Source: Photobacterium proteolyticum (GTDB lineage Bacteria; Pseudomonadota; Gammaproteobacteria; Enterobacterales; Vibrionaceae). From it: a DNA stretch of 64,000 bases. Positions 52,256 through 60,217 of the stretch are shown here, piece after piece. Location of the stretch: contig NZ_MJIL01000096.1 in NCBI RefSeq assembly GCF_001939735.1, positions 1-64,000 of the forward strand. Direction: 5' to 3'. The stretch's first letter is position 1. Every line of letters begins with the position of its first letter. A program made the position numbers and the translations under genes. Under the pieces are notes generated by a model, which was given only the letters and a program-made list of their open reading frames with translations, did no database searches and was not told the origin of the DNA.

Positions 52256-53542
52256 ATGAAAAAGCACCTCTGGAACGGTTTTATTGAAACAGTTAAGAAA
52301 GAAGTGGTTCCTGCATTAGGCTGTACTGAACCGGTTTCAGTTGCGTTGGCCGCTGCGATTGCCGCTCGTCACCTTAAGGGAAAGCCAACCCAGGTTGAAG
52401 CATATGTCTCTCCCAACCTAATGAAGAATGGCATGGGCGTTGGTGTACCTGGAACCGGAATGGTTGGTCTGCCGATAGCGGCAGCTGTGGGCGCATTGGC
52501 GGGTGAACCTGATGCAGGGCTGGAAGTTTTAAAAAATATCACCAAGGGTGATGTCGAGGCAGCCAAACTGATGCTGGAACAGCAGGTTAGTGTGGGTGTC
52601 GCCCAAGTGTCTAATATCTTGTTTGCCAAAGTGACAGTTAGTGATGGTACCGATCAGGCGACTGTGATTATTGCTGACGGTCATACTAACGTTGTTTCGA
52701 TTGATGTTAACGGCGATGCGGTCTTTATTATTGACCCGCAGCCGGCTACAACGGCTGATACTCAGTCCGAGAACATTTTTGCCCACGCGAATGCACACGA
52801 TATCTATGAGTTTGCACTCAATGTTCCCGTTGAAGATATCCAGTTTATTACTGAATCACTGGAGCTCAATGATGCCCTGTCCAAAGAAGGGTTGACCGGT
52901 AACTATGGCTTGCAGATAGGTGCAACGTTCCAGCGAAATGTTGAGCGAGGGCTGCTTTCTGGCGGGCTGCTGACGAATGTACTCTGCCGTACTTCCGCCG
53001 CTTCAGATGCCCGGATGGATGGTGCAATGAAGCCTGCGATGAGCAATTCTGGTTCTGGCAACCAGGGTATTGCTGCGACGATGCCGGTAGCTGTTGTTGC
53101 CGAGCATGTGAACGCTGATCAGGAAACCATGGCCCGAGCATTGATGATGTCTCATTTGATGGCGATTTATATCAAGAGCTATCAGAATAAACTGTCTGCG
53201 CTTTGTGGTGCGACAACGGCTTCTATGGGAGCTGTTGCGGGAATGACCTGGTTGCTTGGCGGACGTTTTGAGCAAATCAGTGCAGCGATTAACAGCATGA
53301 TTGGCGATATTACCGGGATCATTTGTGATGGAGCCAAAACAAGCTGTGCGATGAAAGTCTCATCATCGGCCAGTGCTGCTGTAAAGGCTGCGTTAATGGC
53401 ACTGGATGGTATCCGGGTAACGGGTAATGAAGGTATCGTCGCTGATGATGTTGATGCGTCTATCCGCAATATGTCGGCCCTTGCCAATGGTGCGATGACT
53501 CAGACTGATGTCCAGATCCTGGATATCATGGTTCATAAGTAA
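52256..53542 (+). CDS. cyuA: L-cysteine desulfidase (UPF0597, serine-dehydratase-alpha type)
   Basis: 428 residues, matching E. coli CyuA (YhaM). Conserved cysteines in the right contexts: C23 (ALGCTEP), C244 (NVLCRTS), C317 (SALCGATTASMG), C357 and C364 (IICDGAKTSCAMK). The family holds an iron-sulfur cluster that acts directly in the removal of H2S from L-cysteine to give pyruvate and ammonia. The sequence AMSNSGSGNQGIAATMPV is also family-typical. In E. coli it is under CyuR with the cyuP importer; neither lies here. The ATG follows GAAGG by 8 bases, and a strong terminator closes the gene. Confidence 0.92.
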   Translation: MKKHLWNGFIETVKKEVVPALGCTEPVSVALAAAIAARHLKGKPTQVEAYVSPNLMKNGMGVGVPGTGMVGLPIAAAVGALAGEPDAGLEVLKNITKGDVEAAKLMLEQQVSVGVAQVSNILFAKVTVSDGTDQATVIIADGHTNVVSIDVNGDAVFIIDPQPATTADTQSENIFAHANAHDIYEFALNVPVEDIQFITESLELNDALSKEGLTGNYGLQIGATFQRNVERGLLSGGLLTNVLCRTSAASDARMDGAMKPAMSNSGSGNQGIAATMPVAVVAEHVNADQETMARALMMSHLMAIYIKSYQNKLSALCGATTASMGAVAGMTWLLGGRFEQISAAINSMIGDITGIICDGAKTSCAMKVSSSASAAVKAALMALDGIRVTGNEGIVADDVDASIRNMSALANGAMTQTDVQILDIMVHK

Positions 53543-53575
53543 GCCATTGTTTCTTGATTACAAGCTATCTTGGTT

Positions 53576-53607
53576 CAAAGAGCGCCTTTAGGCGCTCTTT
53601 GTGTTTT
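53576..53607. terminator. cyuA terminator
   Basis: Perfect 11-bp stem CAAAGAGCGCC/GGCGCTCTTTG with a TTTA loop and a T-rich tail; also fits the converging rof gene. Confidence 0.93.
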
Positions 53608-53613
53608 TACTCG

Positions 53614-53874
53614 TCAGCAGTTAATGACCGAGAATTGCGCGTCTGGTGAAAGGGCAGACATCCGCTTAATACAATCCATACGAATCTTCGTATACTGATA
53701 TTCAGTTTTGAAAACTAGCCATTCAGATTTGTCTGGGTGGGTTTCCGTGGTTATACACTTTCCTTCGACTGAACTCTCGTCACGTAAATCAAGCTTTACC
53801 TGATAGTGGTAAACACAAGCCATTTCGAAATAGTCGTGAAGGGTACAGTCGATAGGTTGATAACGATGGGTCAT
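53614..53874 (-). CDS. rof: Rho-binding antiterminator (Rof/YaeO)
   Basis: 86 residues from ATG 53874, which follows AGGAGG by 7 bases; E. coli Rof has 84. It begins MTHRYQPIDCTLHDYFEMACVYHYQVKLDLRD and ends IRMDCIKRMSALSP, the pattern of the Sm-like fold that binds Rho and stops it from loading on RNA. Acidic residues (DYFEMAC) that contact Rho in E. coli are kept. The short MITE end just upstream (53904) sits in the leader, so its promoter may be within or beyond that sequence. Confidence 0.88.
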   Translation of the reverse strand: MTHRYQPIDCTLHDYFEMACVYHYQVKLDLRDESSVEGKCITTETHPDKSEWLVFKTEYQYTKIRMDCIKRMSALSPDAQFSVINC

Positions 53875-53903
53875 CGTGGATCCTCCTAGCGACGTGTTCA
53901 TAC

Positions 53904-53930
53904 TATACCCAAGCTACAAGAAGGTGCAGG
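53904..53930. repeat. Solo end of the MITE family upstream of rof
   Basis: TATACCCAAGCTACAAGAAG followed by GTGCAGG resembles one terminal repeat of the 21305 element with several changes. No matching second end is seen nearby. Confidence 0.55.
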
Positions 53931-54074
53931 TTTACGCTAAGCCGTGCACATTGAACGTAGTTTGATAAAGGATAGTCAACATTAACACTGTTGTCTTAGT
54001 ATTGAGCAACGCCGCAGTATAGTATGTTGAAGGAGAGGCCGCCAGGCGGCCCTGAATATAGTGCATCGTTATTG

Positions 54075-54860
54075 TTAACTTGCTAACACCTCAGGCTGAA
54101 GGTACTGCTGCCAGGCTTCCTGGTAAAGATTACTCGAGACAGTTCGCAACTGAGCAATTTGTGCCAGTTCGAATTCAGAAAGAGGGCGTTTCTGCTGTAA
54201 TCCTACCCGTTCAATTTTTTGGATCTGTTCATAGATTTCATGCTCAGCACCGTTTTTTACTGTCGATATCGCATCGAGGTGTAGTTGAACTTCGGCGATA
54301 ATCTGGCTTTCAGGTAACTGAACCAGCAATTTAAGGTCGCGATAACCTGAATCTGTCGGCGATTTAAAGCGGTTCTTGACCGCAACAACAGTCACTTCCT
54401 TGTTAAGCAGTTCGAATGCCTGAACCAGACTAGGGATATCTTCTGCAACCAGTGAACCTCGGGCCAGGTCGGTGATCTGGTTTGTATTTCCTTGAAGTTC
54501 AGTATCTACTTTGGTTTTGGCACGATGCTGGGACTTAACACCCGGTAAAATAGCCTGCGTGCTGGTAACAAGGCTTATCTCACGAATAACAGTATCAAGT
54601 TCTTGTTGGGCATGAGCCGCAGCAAGGTATAGCTGGTCGAAATCTGAGTAAGGTTGAGCGATCCCCTCATCTTTCCAGCTATCAATGCTGTAGAGGCCAC
54701 TTAGGCTGCGCTGGAATGATTTCTTACTGGCTTCTGAGCGATTGGAAGGCAGCTCATGGTCTGATTCAGAATAGCTTGTCATCGGTGCAGCCATTGCCGG
54801 GCCACGACCAAGAACAAATAGAAGAATAAAGCAGGTACGAAGTACAGATTTCATATCCAT
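54075..54860 (-). CDS. Secreted RelA/SpoT-domain-like protein, copy A
   Basis: 261 residues from ATG 54860, with AGGAG 7 bases upstream. An export signal ends about residue 24 (PAMA^AP). The rest has the layout of a RelA/SpoT nucleotidyltransferase domain: HRAKTKV (about 109-115; basic residues where synthetases bind ATP), ITDLARGSLVAEDI (the I-x-D-x-x-x-x-R/S region), KNRFKSPTDSGYRDLKLLVQLPE and IIAEVQLHLDAI (the conserved Glu and Gln of the synthetase), then AEHEIYEQIQKIER. A homologue follows 234 bp upstream on the same strand. No RelA hydrolase domain is present. Periplasmic or secreted location is predicted. Confidence 0.8.
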   Translation of the reverse strand: MDMKSVLRTCFILLFVLGRGPAMAAPMTSYSESDHELPSNRSEASKKSFQRSLSGLYSIDSWKDEGIAQPYSDFDQLYLAAAHAQQELDTVIREISLVTSTQAILPGVKSQHRAKTKVDTELQGNTNQITDLARGSLVAEDIPSLVQAFELLNKEVTVVAVKNRFKSPTDSGYRDLKLLVQLPESQIIAEVQLHLDAISTVKNGAEHEIYEQIQKIERVGLQQKRPLSEFELAQIAQLRTVSSNLYQEAWQQYLQPEVLAS

Positions 54861-55093
54861 CAAGCAACTCCTGGTATGCTGAGTACTGCCTTTCGGCTTC
54901 AGCAATATACGTTAAACGGTGACCTTCAAACCGAAGGTTTGGTAAAAGTGACGTATCAGGCTGTTAAGAGCTTCTCTTTGTTGGTCTGTAGAATAACAAA
55001 GTAATCTGAACGGAAGATGAATTTGCTGAAGGGGTGAGCTTTAGATATTTCAGCCCGACATAAATGCTGTTCGGGCTGAATGATGAGGTTTAA

Positions 55094-55876
55094 TTAGCTG
55101 GCAATAGCCTCTGGTTGTAGGTATTGATGCCATGCAGTCTGGTACATCGCCCGGGACTGCTGTCGCAGTGACGCGAGTTTGGCTAATTCGATATCGTTTA
55201 GGTCTCGCTGCTCTGTCGTGGCCTTGCGCTCGATGGTCTGAATTTGTTCATATATCTCGTGCTCGGCACCATTTTTGATTACAGAAATTTCCTCAAGGTG
55301 AAGTTGAATTTCAGCAATGTGCTGGGTTTTAGGTAGACGCACGAGTAGCTTCAGATCGCGGTAGCCTGACGGCGCAGGGGTCTTGAAGCGGTTCTTGACC
55401 TCGACGACGGTGACTTCCTTGTTCAATAGTTCAAACGACTGAACAAGGCTACCAATGTTGTTGGTTACCAGTGAGCCTCGTGCTAAATCGGTCAGCAGCT
55501 CAGTTTGGCCTTCTAGTTCCGTTGCGATTTTTTGTTGCGCCCTTGCTTCTGATTTCAGGCCGGGTAATACCGGTTGGGCGGCTGTTAGTAGGCTGACTTG
55601 ACTGAGTACATTTTCAAGCTCGCTTTGGGCAGAGGCTGCTTGTTGATACAGAGCATCGAAGTCAGAATGAGGCTGAATCAGGGTTGGAGAACGGTAACTA
55701 GGGATTGAGTAAAGGCCACTAAGAGAGCGTTGGAATGTTTCTTTGGAGCCTTGGACAGGGGAGGGGTTTTCAATATCAGCATTGTTATATTCAGGTAACG
55801 CGGCTGAAGCAACCGGGCTTCGGCCAAGAACAAACATCAGAACAAAACATGTTCTCAATAAAGATTTTGCAACCAT
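55094..55876 (-). CDS. Secreted RelA/SpoT-domain-like protein, copy B
   Basis: 260 residues from ATG 55876, with AAGGAG 5 bases upstream. The signal ends VASA^AL. It is collinear with copy A from end to end: ITDLARGSLV becomes LTDLARGSLVTNNIGSLVQSFELLNKEVTVVEVKNRFKTPAPSGYRDLKLLVRLPKTQHIAEIQLHLEEI. Both end in QYLQPE-x-(L/I)-AS. The RAK of copy A is RAQ here (ARAQQKI), so one basic residue is lost in the presumed ATP site. Tandem duplication with good conservation of the GYRDLKLLV and AE(V/I)QLHL blocks argues for a working domain. I know of no described periplasmic enzyme with this layout. Confidence 0.8.
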   Translation of the reverse strand: MVAKSLLRTCFVLMFVLGRSPVASAALPEYNNADIENPSPVQGSKETFQRSLSGLYSIPSYRSPTLIQPHSDFDALYQQAASAQSELENVLSQVSLLTAAQPVLPGLKSEARAQQKIATELEGQTELLTDLARGSLVTNNIGSLVQSFELLNKEVTVVEVKNRFKTPAPSGYRDLKLLVRLPKTQHIAEIQLHLEEISVIKNGAEHEIYEQIQTIERKATTEQRDLNDIELAKLASLRQQSRAMYQTAWHQYLQPEAIAS

Positions 55877-56146
55877 TAAAACTCCTTGTATCACCACTAA
55901 ACGAAAGTGGTTACGGATCGTCTTTTTATCCGCTCAGTTAAGATATCTGTCCGGAGGCCCGGTTTTCAAGGACGCTGGCCGCAAAAATAAGGCTTCGTTT
56001 TTTCAGGTTGTGATTGGCTTCCCAAACTGAGCAAAATCCGTTTTTGAGCTAGGATGAAATTCATTCGATTTGTAACAAAAGGTGGAGAAGTTGGTTGATA
56101 GGACATCAGGAGTGGTAGACTGACGGCGTTAAGTTTTATTGAGTGA

Positions 56147-56491
56147 GTGTTGATTGTGCAGCAAGAACTATTAGTGACATTTGCCATTGTATGGCTGGGG
56201 TTGTCTGTTGGCAGCTATATGCTGTTCCAACGAGGATCTGACGTCGAGCGCAAACGAAGATTATGGCCTGTGTATACCATCTTTAGTAATGTCGTTATTG
56301 GGGCGGTTATCGTGTATGCACAGCCGCCAATGCAGATGATGCTGGGGCTGTTGGCCTTTATGGTGCCGTTAACATGGCTAACTATCCGCGCAACCAAGTT
56401 TTGCACAGCATGTGGAAGAGCGACTCGCGTCCCGTTTTTCATGAAACCGGCCGAGAAATGCTCACACTGCCAGAAACCGCTTAGCGACTAG
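56147..56491 (+). CDS. Small membrane protein with C-terminal zinc-ribbon
   Basis: 114 residues from GTG 56147, or 111 from GTG 56156. Three membrane helices (about 8-26, 43-60, 64-82) are followed by a soluble tail with FCTACGRATRVPFF and KCSHCQKP, two CxxC pairs that would bind one zinc ion, as in other small zinc-ribbon membrane proteins. No family name known to me. A single gene between the Rel-like pair (divergent) and the HopJ gene (convergent). Confidence 0.75.
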   Translation: MLIVQQELLVTFAIVWLGLSVGSYMLFQRGSDVERKRRLWPVYTIFSNVVIGAVIVYAQPPMQMMLGLLAFMVPLTWLTIRATKFCTACGRATRVPFFMKPAEKCSHCQKPLSD

Positions 56492-56553
56492 CCCAGATGA
56501 TGCCGAGGGGCGTTTGCCCCTCACCTGACAGTATATAGAGATAAGATCCCATG

Positions 56554-56904
56554 CTACTTCTCTGACAAAGCCCGGCCAGAGAATTGGATACCCTGCCAAC
56601 CGTACTTCATGAAATTTCGGATGTTCTTGTGATCGTCCCCATCAGGGTTCTGAAGGACGTCTTCACGGTAGAAATCTCCGAAACACGCTAATGTTTCAGC
56701 TTCTGAGAGTTGGTGCAGTTGAGCAAAGGCAAAGATACGGCATGATCCCTCGTTGCTGCCAGCCGTGTTGACCAGCGTTTCATTGCCAAGTCCATTGGAG
56801 AAAGCTGTAGGTGTGTATAGGTAGTGTCGCTGGATAAGGTCGATGACAGTGTCAAAGCCAATCTGCTCAGGGGACTGTTTGATCTTGTTGAGTAGCGCTT
56901 CCAT
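56554..56904 (-). CDS. HopJ-type protein
   Basis: 116 residues, starting MEALLNKIKQSPEQIGFDTVIDLIQRHYLYTPTAFSNGLGNETLVNTAGSNEGSCRIFAFAQLH. This is the HopJ family, named from a Pseudomonas syringae type III effector but widespread and probably housekeeping in free-living gamma-proteobacteria. It has no signal peptide or known catalytic residue. There is no type III secretion system in this window, so an effector role is unlikely. The conserved ACFGDFYREDV and FMKYGWQGIQF segments support the assignment. Confidence 0.9.
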   Translation of the reverse strand: MEALLNKIKQSPEQIGFDTVIDLIQRHYLYTPTAFSNGLGNETLVNTAGSNEGSCRIFAFAQLHQLSEAETLACFGDFYREDVLQNPDGDDHKNIRNFMKYGWQGIQFSGRALSEK

Positions 56905-57052
56905 GGCGGTACATCTCCATCAGTTGGTAAAGTCAGAAATTGATAATAGACGAGTACGGACTACACTGCAGGAACGCTCGCTAATAAAAGGGCTGTCACA
57001 GCCCTTTCTCTATTCGCCGTTCACTAGGCAATCAAGACGAACTGTCAGTCGA

Positions 57053-57451
57053 CTAGCGCTGATTATGTTTTCGTGCTTGCTGCTTTAACTCGTAATCAAG
57101 CTCATCAGGATAAACAACTAATCCATCTTCATCCTGATTCGGGAATATCACCACAGCCAGCTCGTCATCTTCCAGGCCGTGAGTCCAGCGACTGTGCCAT
57201 TTGTTCAGAGAAATAGCTTCGGCCTTACAATACTCCCACTCTCCAGTTGCCCATGACTCAGCAAATTCCTTGTTCGGCCATACGGGTACACAATCTTCGT
57301 CGTCCGTATTTAACATGACACAGCCATGTTCATCAGTCAGAATCCAGATCTGGCGGTTAGAAACTACTTCTTTCACCAGGTACTTATAACGCTTCTCCGC
57401 ATCGTAGGCCTGGATGGCCGTGATCTGGGATGAGTCTAATGGGTTGGACAT
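57053..57451 (-). CDS. DUF2750-family protein
   Basis: 132 residues. The family pattern runs through the middle: RYKYLVKEVVSNRQIWILTDEHGCVML, VPVWPNKEFAESWATGEW and ISLNKWHSRWTHGLEDDELAVVIFPN. Tryptophans in W-x-x-x-x-x-x-x-W-x-x-G are the most conserved. The protein is cytoplasmic and small, and the function is unknown. A single gene, 114 bp before (in position) the FapF-like gene on the same strand; a hairpin lies between them. Confidence 0.88.
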   Translation of the reverse strand: MSNPLDSSQITAIQAYDAEKRYKYLVKEVVSNRQIWILTDEHGCVMLNTDDEDCVPVWPNKEFAESWATGEWEYCKAEAISLNKWHSRWTHGLEDDELAVVIFPNQDEDGLVVYPDELDYELKQQARKHNQR

Positions 57452-57527
57452 GTATTCATTCCTGTTACTGCTTATTTTAAGCGTTATAGCATAGAGGAAA
57501 ATTAGACTTTAGTCATTGAAAGTGGTC

Positions 57528-57548
57528 CCCCGGCTTTATAAGCCGGGG
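57528..57548 (-). terminator. Terminator-like hairpin after the FapF-like gene
   Basis: Perfect 9-bp stem CCCCGGCTT/AAGCCGGGG with a TAT loop, just beyond the stop of the minus-strand gene at 57565. No T-run follows on that strand, so it may act as a 3' stabiliser instead. Confidence 0.65.
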
Positions 57549-57564
57549 TGAATAGGAGAGGGCG

Positions 57565-58608
57565 TTATTTCAGGGTATATGGGATACGAACGGACAGTTG
57601 GAAGTCTGGGGCATCTGCGGTGATACCGGCTGTCGCGCCGACGTTGATGGTTGTATCTCTGTCGATGGCATAGTTTGCACCAAACGAGAGTGAGTCAAGT
57701 TGCAACAACTTGGCATCACTGGCTGTTGTTCCATTGATTTTTGATTTTAGGATAGTTTTGTGGCTTAGGCCGAGACTGAACGAGAATTTGGGATTCACGG
57801 CAAACCCCATTCCTGCACTAAATGCAATGGTATCGCCTAAGTCGATGGTATCTACACGGATGTTTTCAGTGTTGTCATCATCGTCCGTTATATTGATATC
57901 GACTTCTACATCATCTTTGATATTCCAGATATAGCTGAAGTTCATGAAAATAACGGCTGGATCGATAGGCATTATCATGGTGATACCGGGCTCGATGCTG
58001 GGGAAGCCGGAACCTGTAGGCAGCTCTTCAAAGTCATTCAGGCTATTAATAGGCACATCATAGGGTGACTTGCCCGTGGTGCTCTTGAAGCGGAGGCTAC
58101 CTATCCAGTAGGGGGCCTCTTTCATGTTTATCTGGTATTTGAAGGCAGCTTCGATATCGCCAATATCGTTGCCATCTACAGTACGCAGGGTTGCTGCATT
58201 AGAACCGCTGTTCAGGTCCCGCTCAGAAATGGAATCTGTACGGTAGACCCAGGGGATACGCGCCTCAACCTCTAGCCGGTTAGTGATGCCGTAACGTCCG
58301 GTTAGCCCGAAGGTCAATGTCGTCCGATCAATATCACTGGCTCGTATTAGCCCGACAATAAGTGAAGGAAGAACGGTATAGCCGACAACAGATACCGAGT
58401 TAGATGAGTTCTGGGTATATGACAAAGAAGTATCAAGAACAAAAGAGCCTTTAGGTGTCAAAACACCAGGTTGCTCGAGAATATCGGCAACGGTTTGTAC
58501 TCGCTTGGGCTTTTCACTTTCCTTGGACGCCTTTGATTCTTCCGCCGAAGCGGATATTGGAAATAAAGCAAGAAGCGCAATATAGCTTATTTTATTGAAA
58601 ATACTCAC
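57565..58608 (-). CDS. Outer-membrane beta-barrel, FapF-like transporter
   Basis: 347 residues. The signal peptide ends SASA^EE near residue 22. A short charged stretch (SKASKESEKPKRVQTVADIL) leads to GVLTPKGSFVLDTSLSYTQNSSN, VSVVGYTVLPSLIVGLI and LTFGLTGRYGITNRLEVEARIPWVYR. This run matches, as I remember it, FapF of Pseudomonas, the outer-membrane pore that secretes Fap amyloid subunits, although the long FapF N-terminal helical region seems reduced here. Alternating barrel strands continue to a C-terminus SVRIPYTLK. It is divergent from the small-subunit genes at 59018, with a 409-bp shared upstream region. Confidence 0.8.
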   Translation of the reverse strand: MSIFNKISYIALLALFPISASAEESKASKESEKPKRVQTVADILEQPGVLTPKGSFVLDTSLSYTQNSSNSVSVVGYTVLPSLIVGLIRASDIDRTTLTFGLTGRYGITNRLEVEARIPWVYRTDSISERDLNSGSNAATLRTVDGNDIGDIEAAFKYQINMKEAPYWIGSLRFKSTTGKSPYDVPINSLNDFEELPTGSGFPSIEPGITMIMPIDPAVIFMNFSYIWNIKDDVEVDINITDDDDNTENIRVDTIDLGDTIAFSAGMGFAVNPKFSFSLGLSHKTILKSKINGTTASDAKLLQLDSLSFGANYAIDRDTTINVGATAGITADAPDFQLSVRIPYTLK

Positions 58609-59017
58609 GATTCCCTCACTTATATAACAAGTGTATGCCCCTAAAAATCATATGAAGTTGTATGTTTATACTCATACAAGCTAATAAGAAAAGGGTAGTA
58701 TAAGTGAGAAAAAGTTGTCACCTGAGAATCTTAAATAAGTGTCTTATCACTGAGATATTCACGTGACTATATTATTTTCATTAAAGATAAGAAAATTTCT
58801 CAAAAAATCAAACGTGTCATTCTAAAGTTGAGACGATTTATTATCTTTAAGGCGTTATAAAGTAAGGTGATTAAAGCAAAAGATTTATATTTAAATGGCA
58901 GTGTGTTTATTAAAAATAATACAAAAGTACGAGTGGCGAAAACTATGATTAAGTTATCTCGCGAACTAACGCGAGTGATTATAAAAAATAACAACTCATT
59001 ATATTTGGAGTAGGATC
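58609..59017. promoter_or_regulatory. Divergent AT-rich regulatory region of the fibre-like locus
   Basis: 409 bp with strongly AT-rich composition and no gene. An inverted repeat, CTCGCG-N6-CGCGAG (58958-58975), lies 42 bases before the start at 59018 and is the only GC-rich element in the region. It could be an operator or a leader hairpin. Promoters for both 57565 and 59018 must be here. I cannot say whether VpsR binds it. Confidence 0.5.
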
Positions 59018-59632
59018 ATGCGTAAAACAAATATCGCACTATTAGTAGCAGTTGTTAGCTCGCCTTTAGCATTAGCAAATGACCATGACCCATATGATTA
59101 CGGTCATGATCCTTACGGTGGTTCCAGCTATGATTCTGGATACGATTCAGACCATGATGGTAATGATAAAACCATTACAGACTCATTCAATACTGATGTT
59201 GAAAAGAACCTAACGGTTACTCTTGAGAAAGATGTCTCTATTAAAGACAGTTACAACGACGACAGTGATTACATGTTACTGTATGATGTGAATAATAAAG
59301 ATATTTATAAGTTCACTGATAATAGTGATTATGATAATAGCAAAGATATCACAATCGATATTGAAGAAAACTACTATATGGCAACATCATACCTAGATGG
59401 TGCAGTAACATATAGTGAAGTTACTTACGGTGGTGCTTGTTGTGATGGCCATGGTTACTACGGTGACGGTTATGGTGACCCAGCTCAGCATACATTGAAT
59501 GTCACTCAAAGTAATACCATGCAGGATGCATTTACAGGCGCATCCGGTATCAATATCGCTGGTCAGAATGCGGGTAATAACTCGTTGGTTCAGCAAAGTG
59601 CTAGCACAAATGCAATGTTAACCAGTCAATAA
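59018..59632 (+). CDS. Secreted fibre-subunit-like protein, paralogue 1
   Basis: 204 residues. The signal peptide ends ALA^ND at about residue 20. An Asp/Tyr/Gly/His-rich stretch (about 22-50) is followed by beta-type repeats rich in Asp, Asn, Lys and Tyr. A motif EVTYGGACC (about 135-143) is identical in the paralogue at 60218. The C-terminus reads ASGINIAGQNAGNNSLVQQ and is Asn/Gln-rich, like the ends of Fap subunits and curlin repeats. The ATG follows TTTGGAG by 8 bases. No function is proven; a surface fibre or matrix subunit is inferred from the neighbours. The next gene is in the same unit after a short hairpin. Confidence 0.78.
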   Translation: MRKTNIALLVAVVSSPLALANDHDPYDYGHDPYGGSSYDSGYDSDHDGNDKTITDSFNTDVEKNLTVTLEKDVSIKDSYNDDSDYMLLYDVNNKDIYKFTDNSDYDNSKDITIDIEENYYMATSYLDGAVTYSEVTYGGACCDGHGYYGDGYGDPAQHTLNVTQSNTMQDAFTGASGINIAGQNAGNNSLVQQSASTNAMLTSQ

Positions 59633-59639
59633 CACATAA

Positions 59640-59664
59640 CTGAGGGTTGTGTATCAACCCTCAG
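59640..59664 (+). promoter_or_regulatory. Intercistronic hairpin overlapping the next ribosome binding site
   Basis: Perfect 9-bp stem CTGAGGGTT/AACCCTCAG with a 7-base loop, starting 8 bases after the stop at 59632. Its last two bases (AG) are the first two of the AGGAGG that serves ATG 59674. There is no T-run. It may reduce translation of the second gene or protect the first message, giving unequal amounts. Confidence 0.65.
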
Positions 59665-59673
59665 GAGGAAGTC

Positions 59674-60006
59674 ATGAGATATTTAACACTGATAGCAGTT
59701 GCTCTTTTTTCTAGTGGGGGTATTGCAGATGAGTTGGATATTCTAGCAAACTCTGAAATATTGAGTGAGGATATGATGACGCAGTCTCGCGGCGGTCAAT
59801 ACGAGCTGAAGATTGATAATATTCACGCAAGTTCAGATATGTATGGCGATGTTGCAGGTAATGGGGCTTACAATAATACAACGGGTGACAATATTATTGA
59901 CTCAGGATCATTTAGTAATGCATCAGGTGTATTGAATGTAGTCCAGAACTCTGGTAACAATGTGTTAATTCAGAATGCGACCGTGGTTAACCTGACATTG
60001 AAGTAA
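59674..60006 (+). CDS. Secreted small protein with double-glycine-type motif, A
   Basis: 110 residues from ATG 59674, with AGGAGG 5 bases upstream. A Sec signal ends GIA^DE at residue 18. After it comes ILSEDMMTQSRGG (residues 29-41), which fits the double-glycine leader pattern LSxx(E/M)(L/M)xx(I/S)xGG that C39 peptidases recognise. The rest is Asn/Gly/Ser-rich beta sequence ending VVQNSGNNVLIQNATVV, sharing QN-x-GNN-x-x-(V/I)-Q with the proteins at 59018 and 60218. It is the smallest subunit-like protein in the locus. Cleavage after GG by the C39 enzyme at 60953 is inference. Confidence 0.75.
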   Translation: MRYLTLIAVALFSSGGIADELDILANSEILSEDMMTQSRGGQYELKIDNIHASSDMYGDVAGNGAYNNTTGDNIIDSGSFSNASGVLNVVQNSGNNVLIQNATVVNLTLK

Positions 60007-60023
60007 ATTGTTAGTCTATCTAT

Positions 60024-60048
60024 GCTGACATATTGAAAATATGTCAGC
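60024..60048 (+). terminator. Hairpin after the first two-gene unit
   Basis: Perfect 11-bp stem GCTGACATATT/AATATGTCAGC with a GAA loop, 18 bases after the stop at 60006. It has no T-run, so it could be a weak terminator or a 3' barrier to decay. Confidence 0.6.
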
Positions 60049-60217
60049 GACCCATAAAACTAAAATGGAATAATGTTTAGTTTCGCAGGATAAAGAACAA
60101 TACTTCTTTTGTTATATGATTGTGCCATCGCTTAATACTAGGATTATAATAGAGGCGATGGTATAACCAAAATGCACGGATATTAAAATAAGAACTGATA
60201 ATTTTTGGAGTAATATC

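Noticed and set aside
56554..56904. Type III effector
   Set aside because: The HopJ name is historical; no type III secretion genes or chaperone are present.
58800..58994. 64-codon minus-strand frame rich in Leu, Ile and Phe
   Set aside because: AT-rich DNA gives such frames by chance; it covers the promoter region of the fibre-like locus and its inverted repeat.
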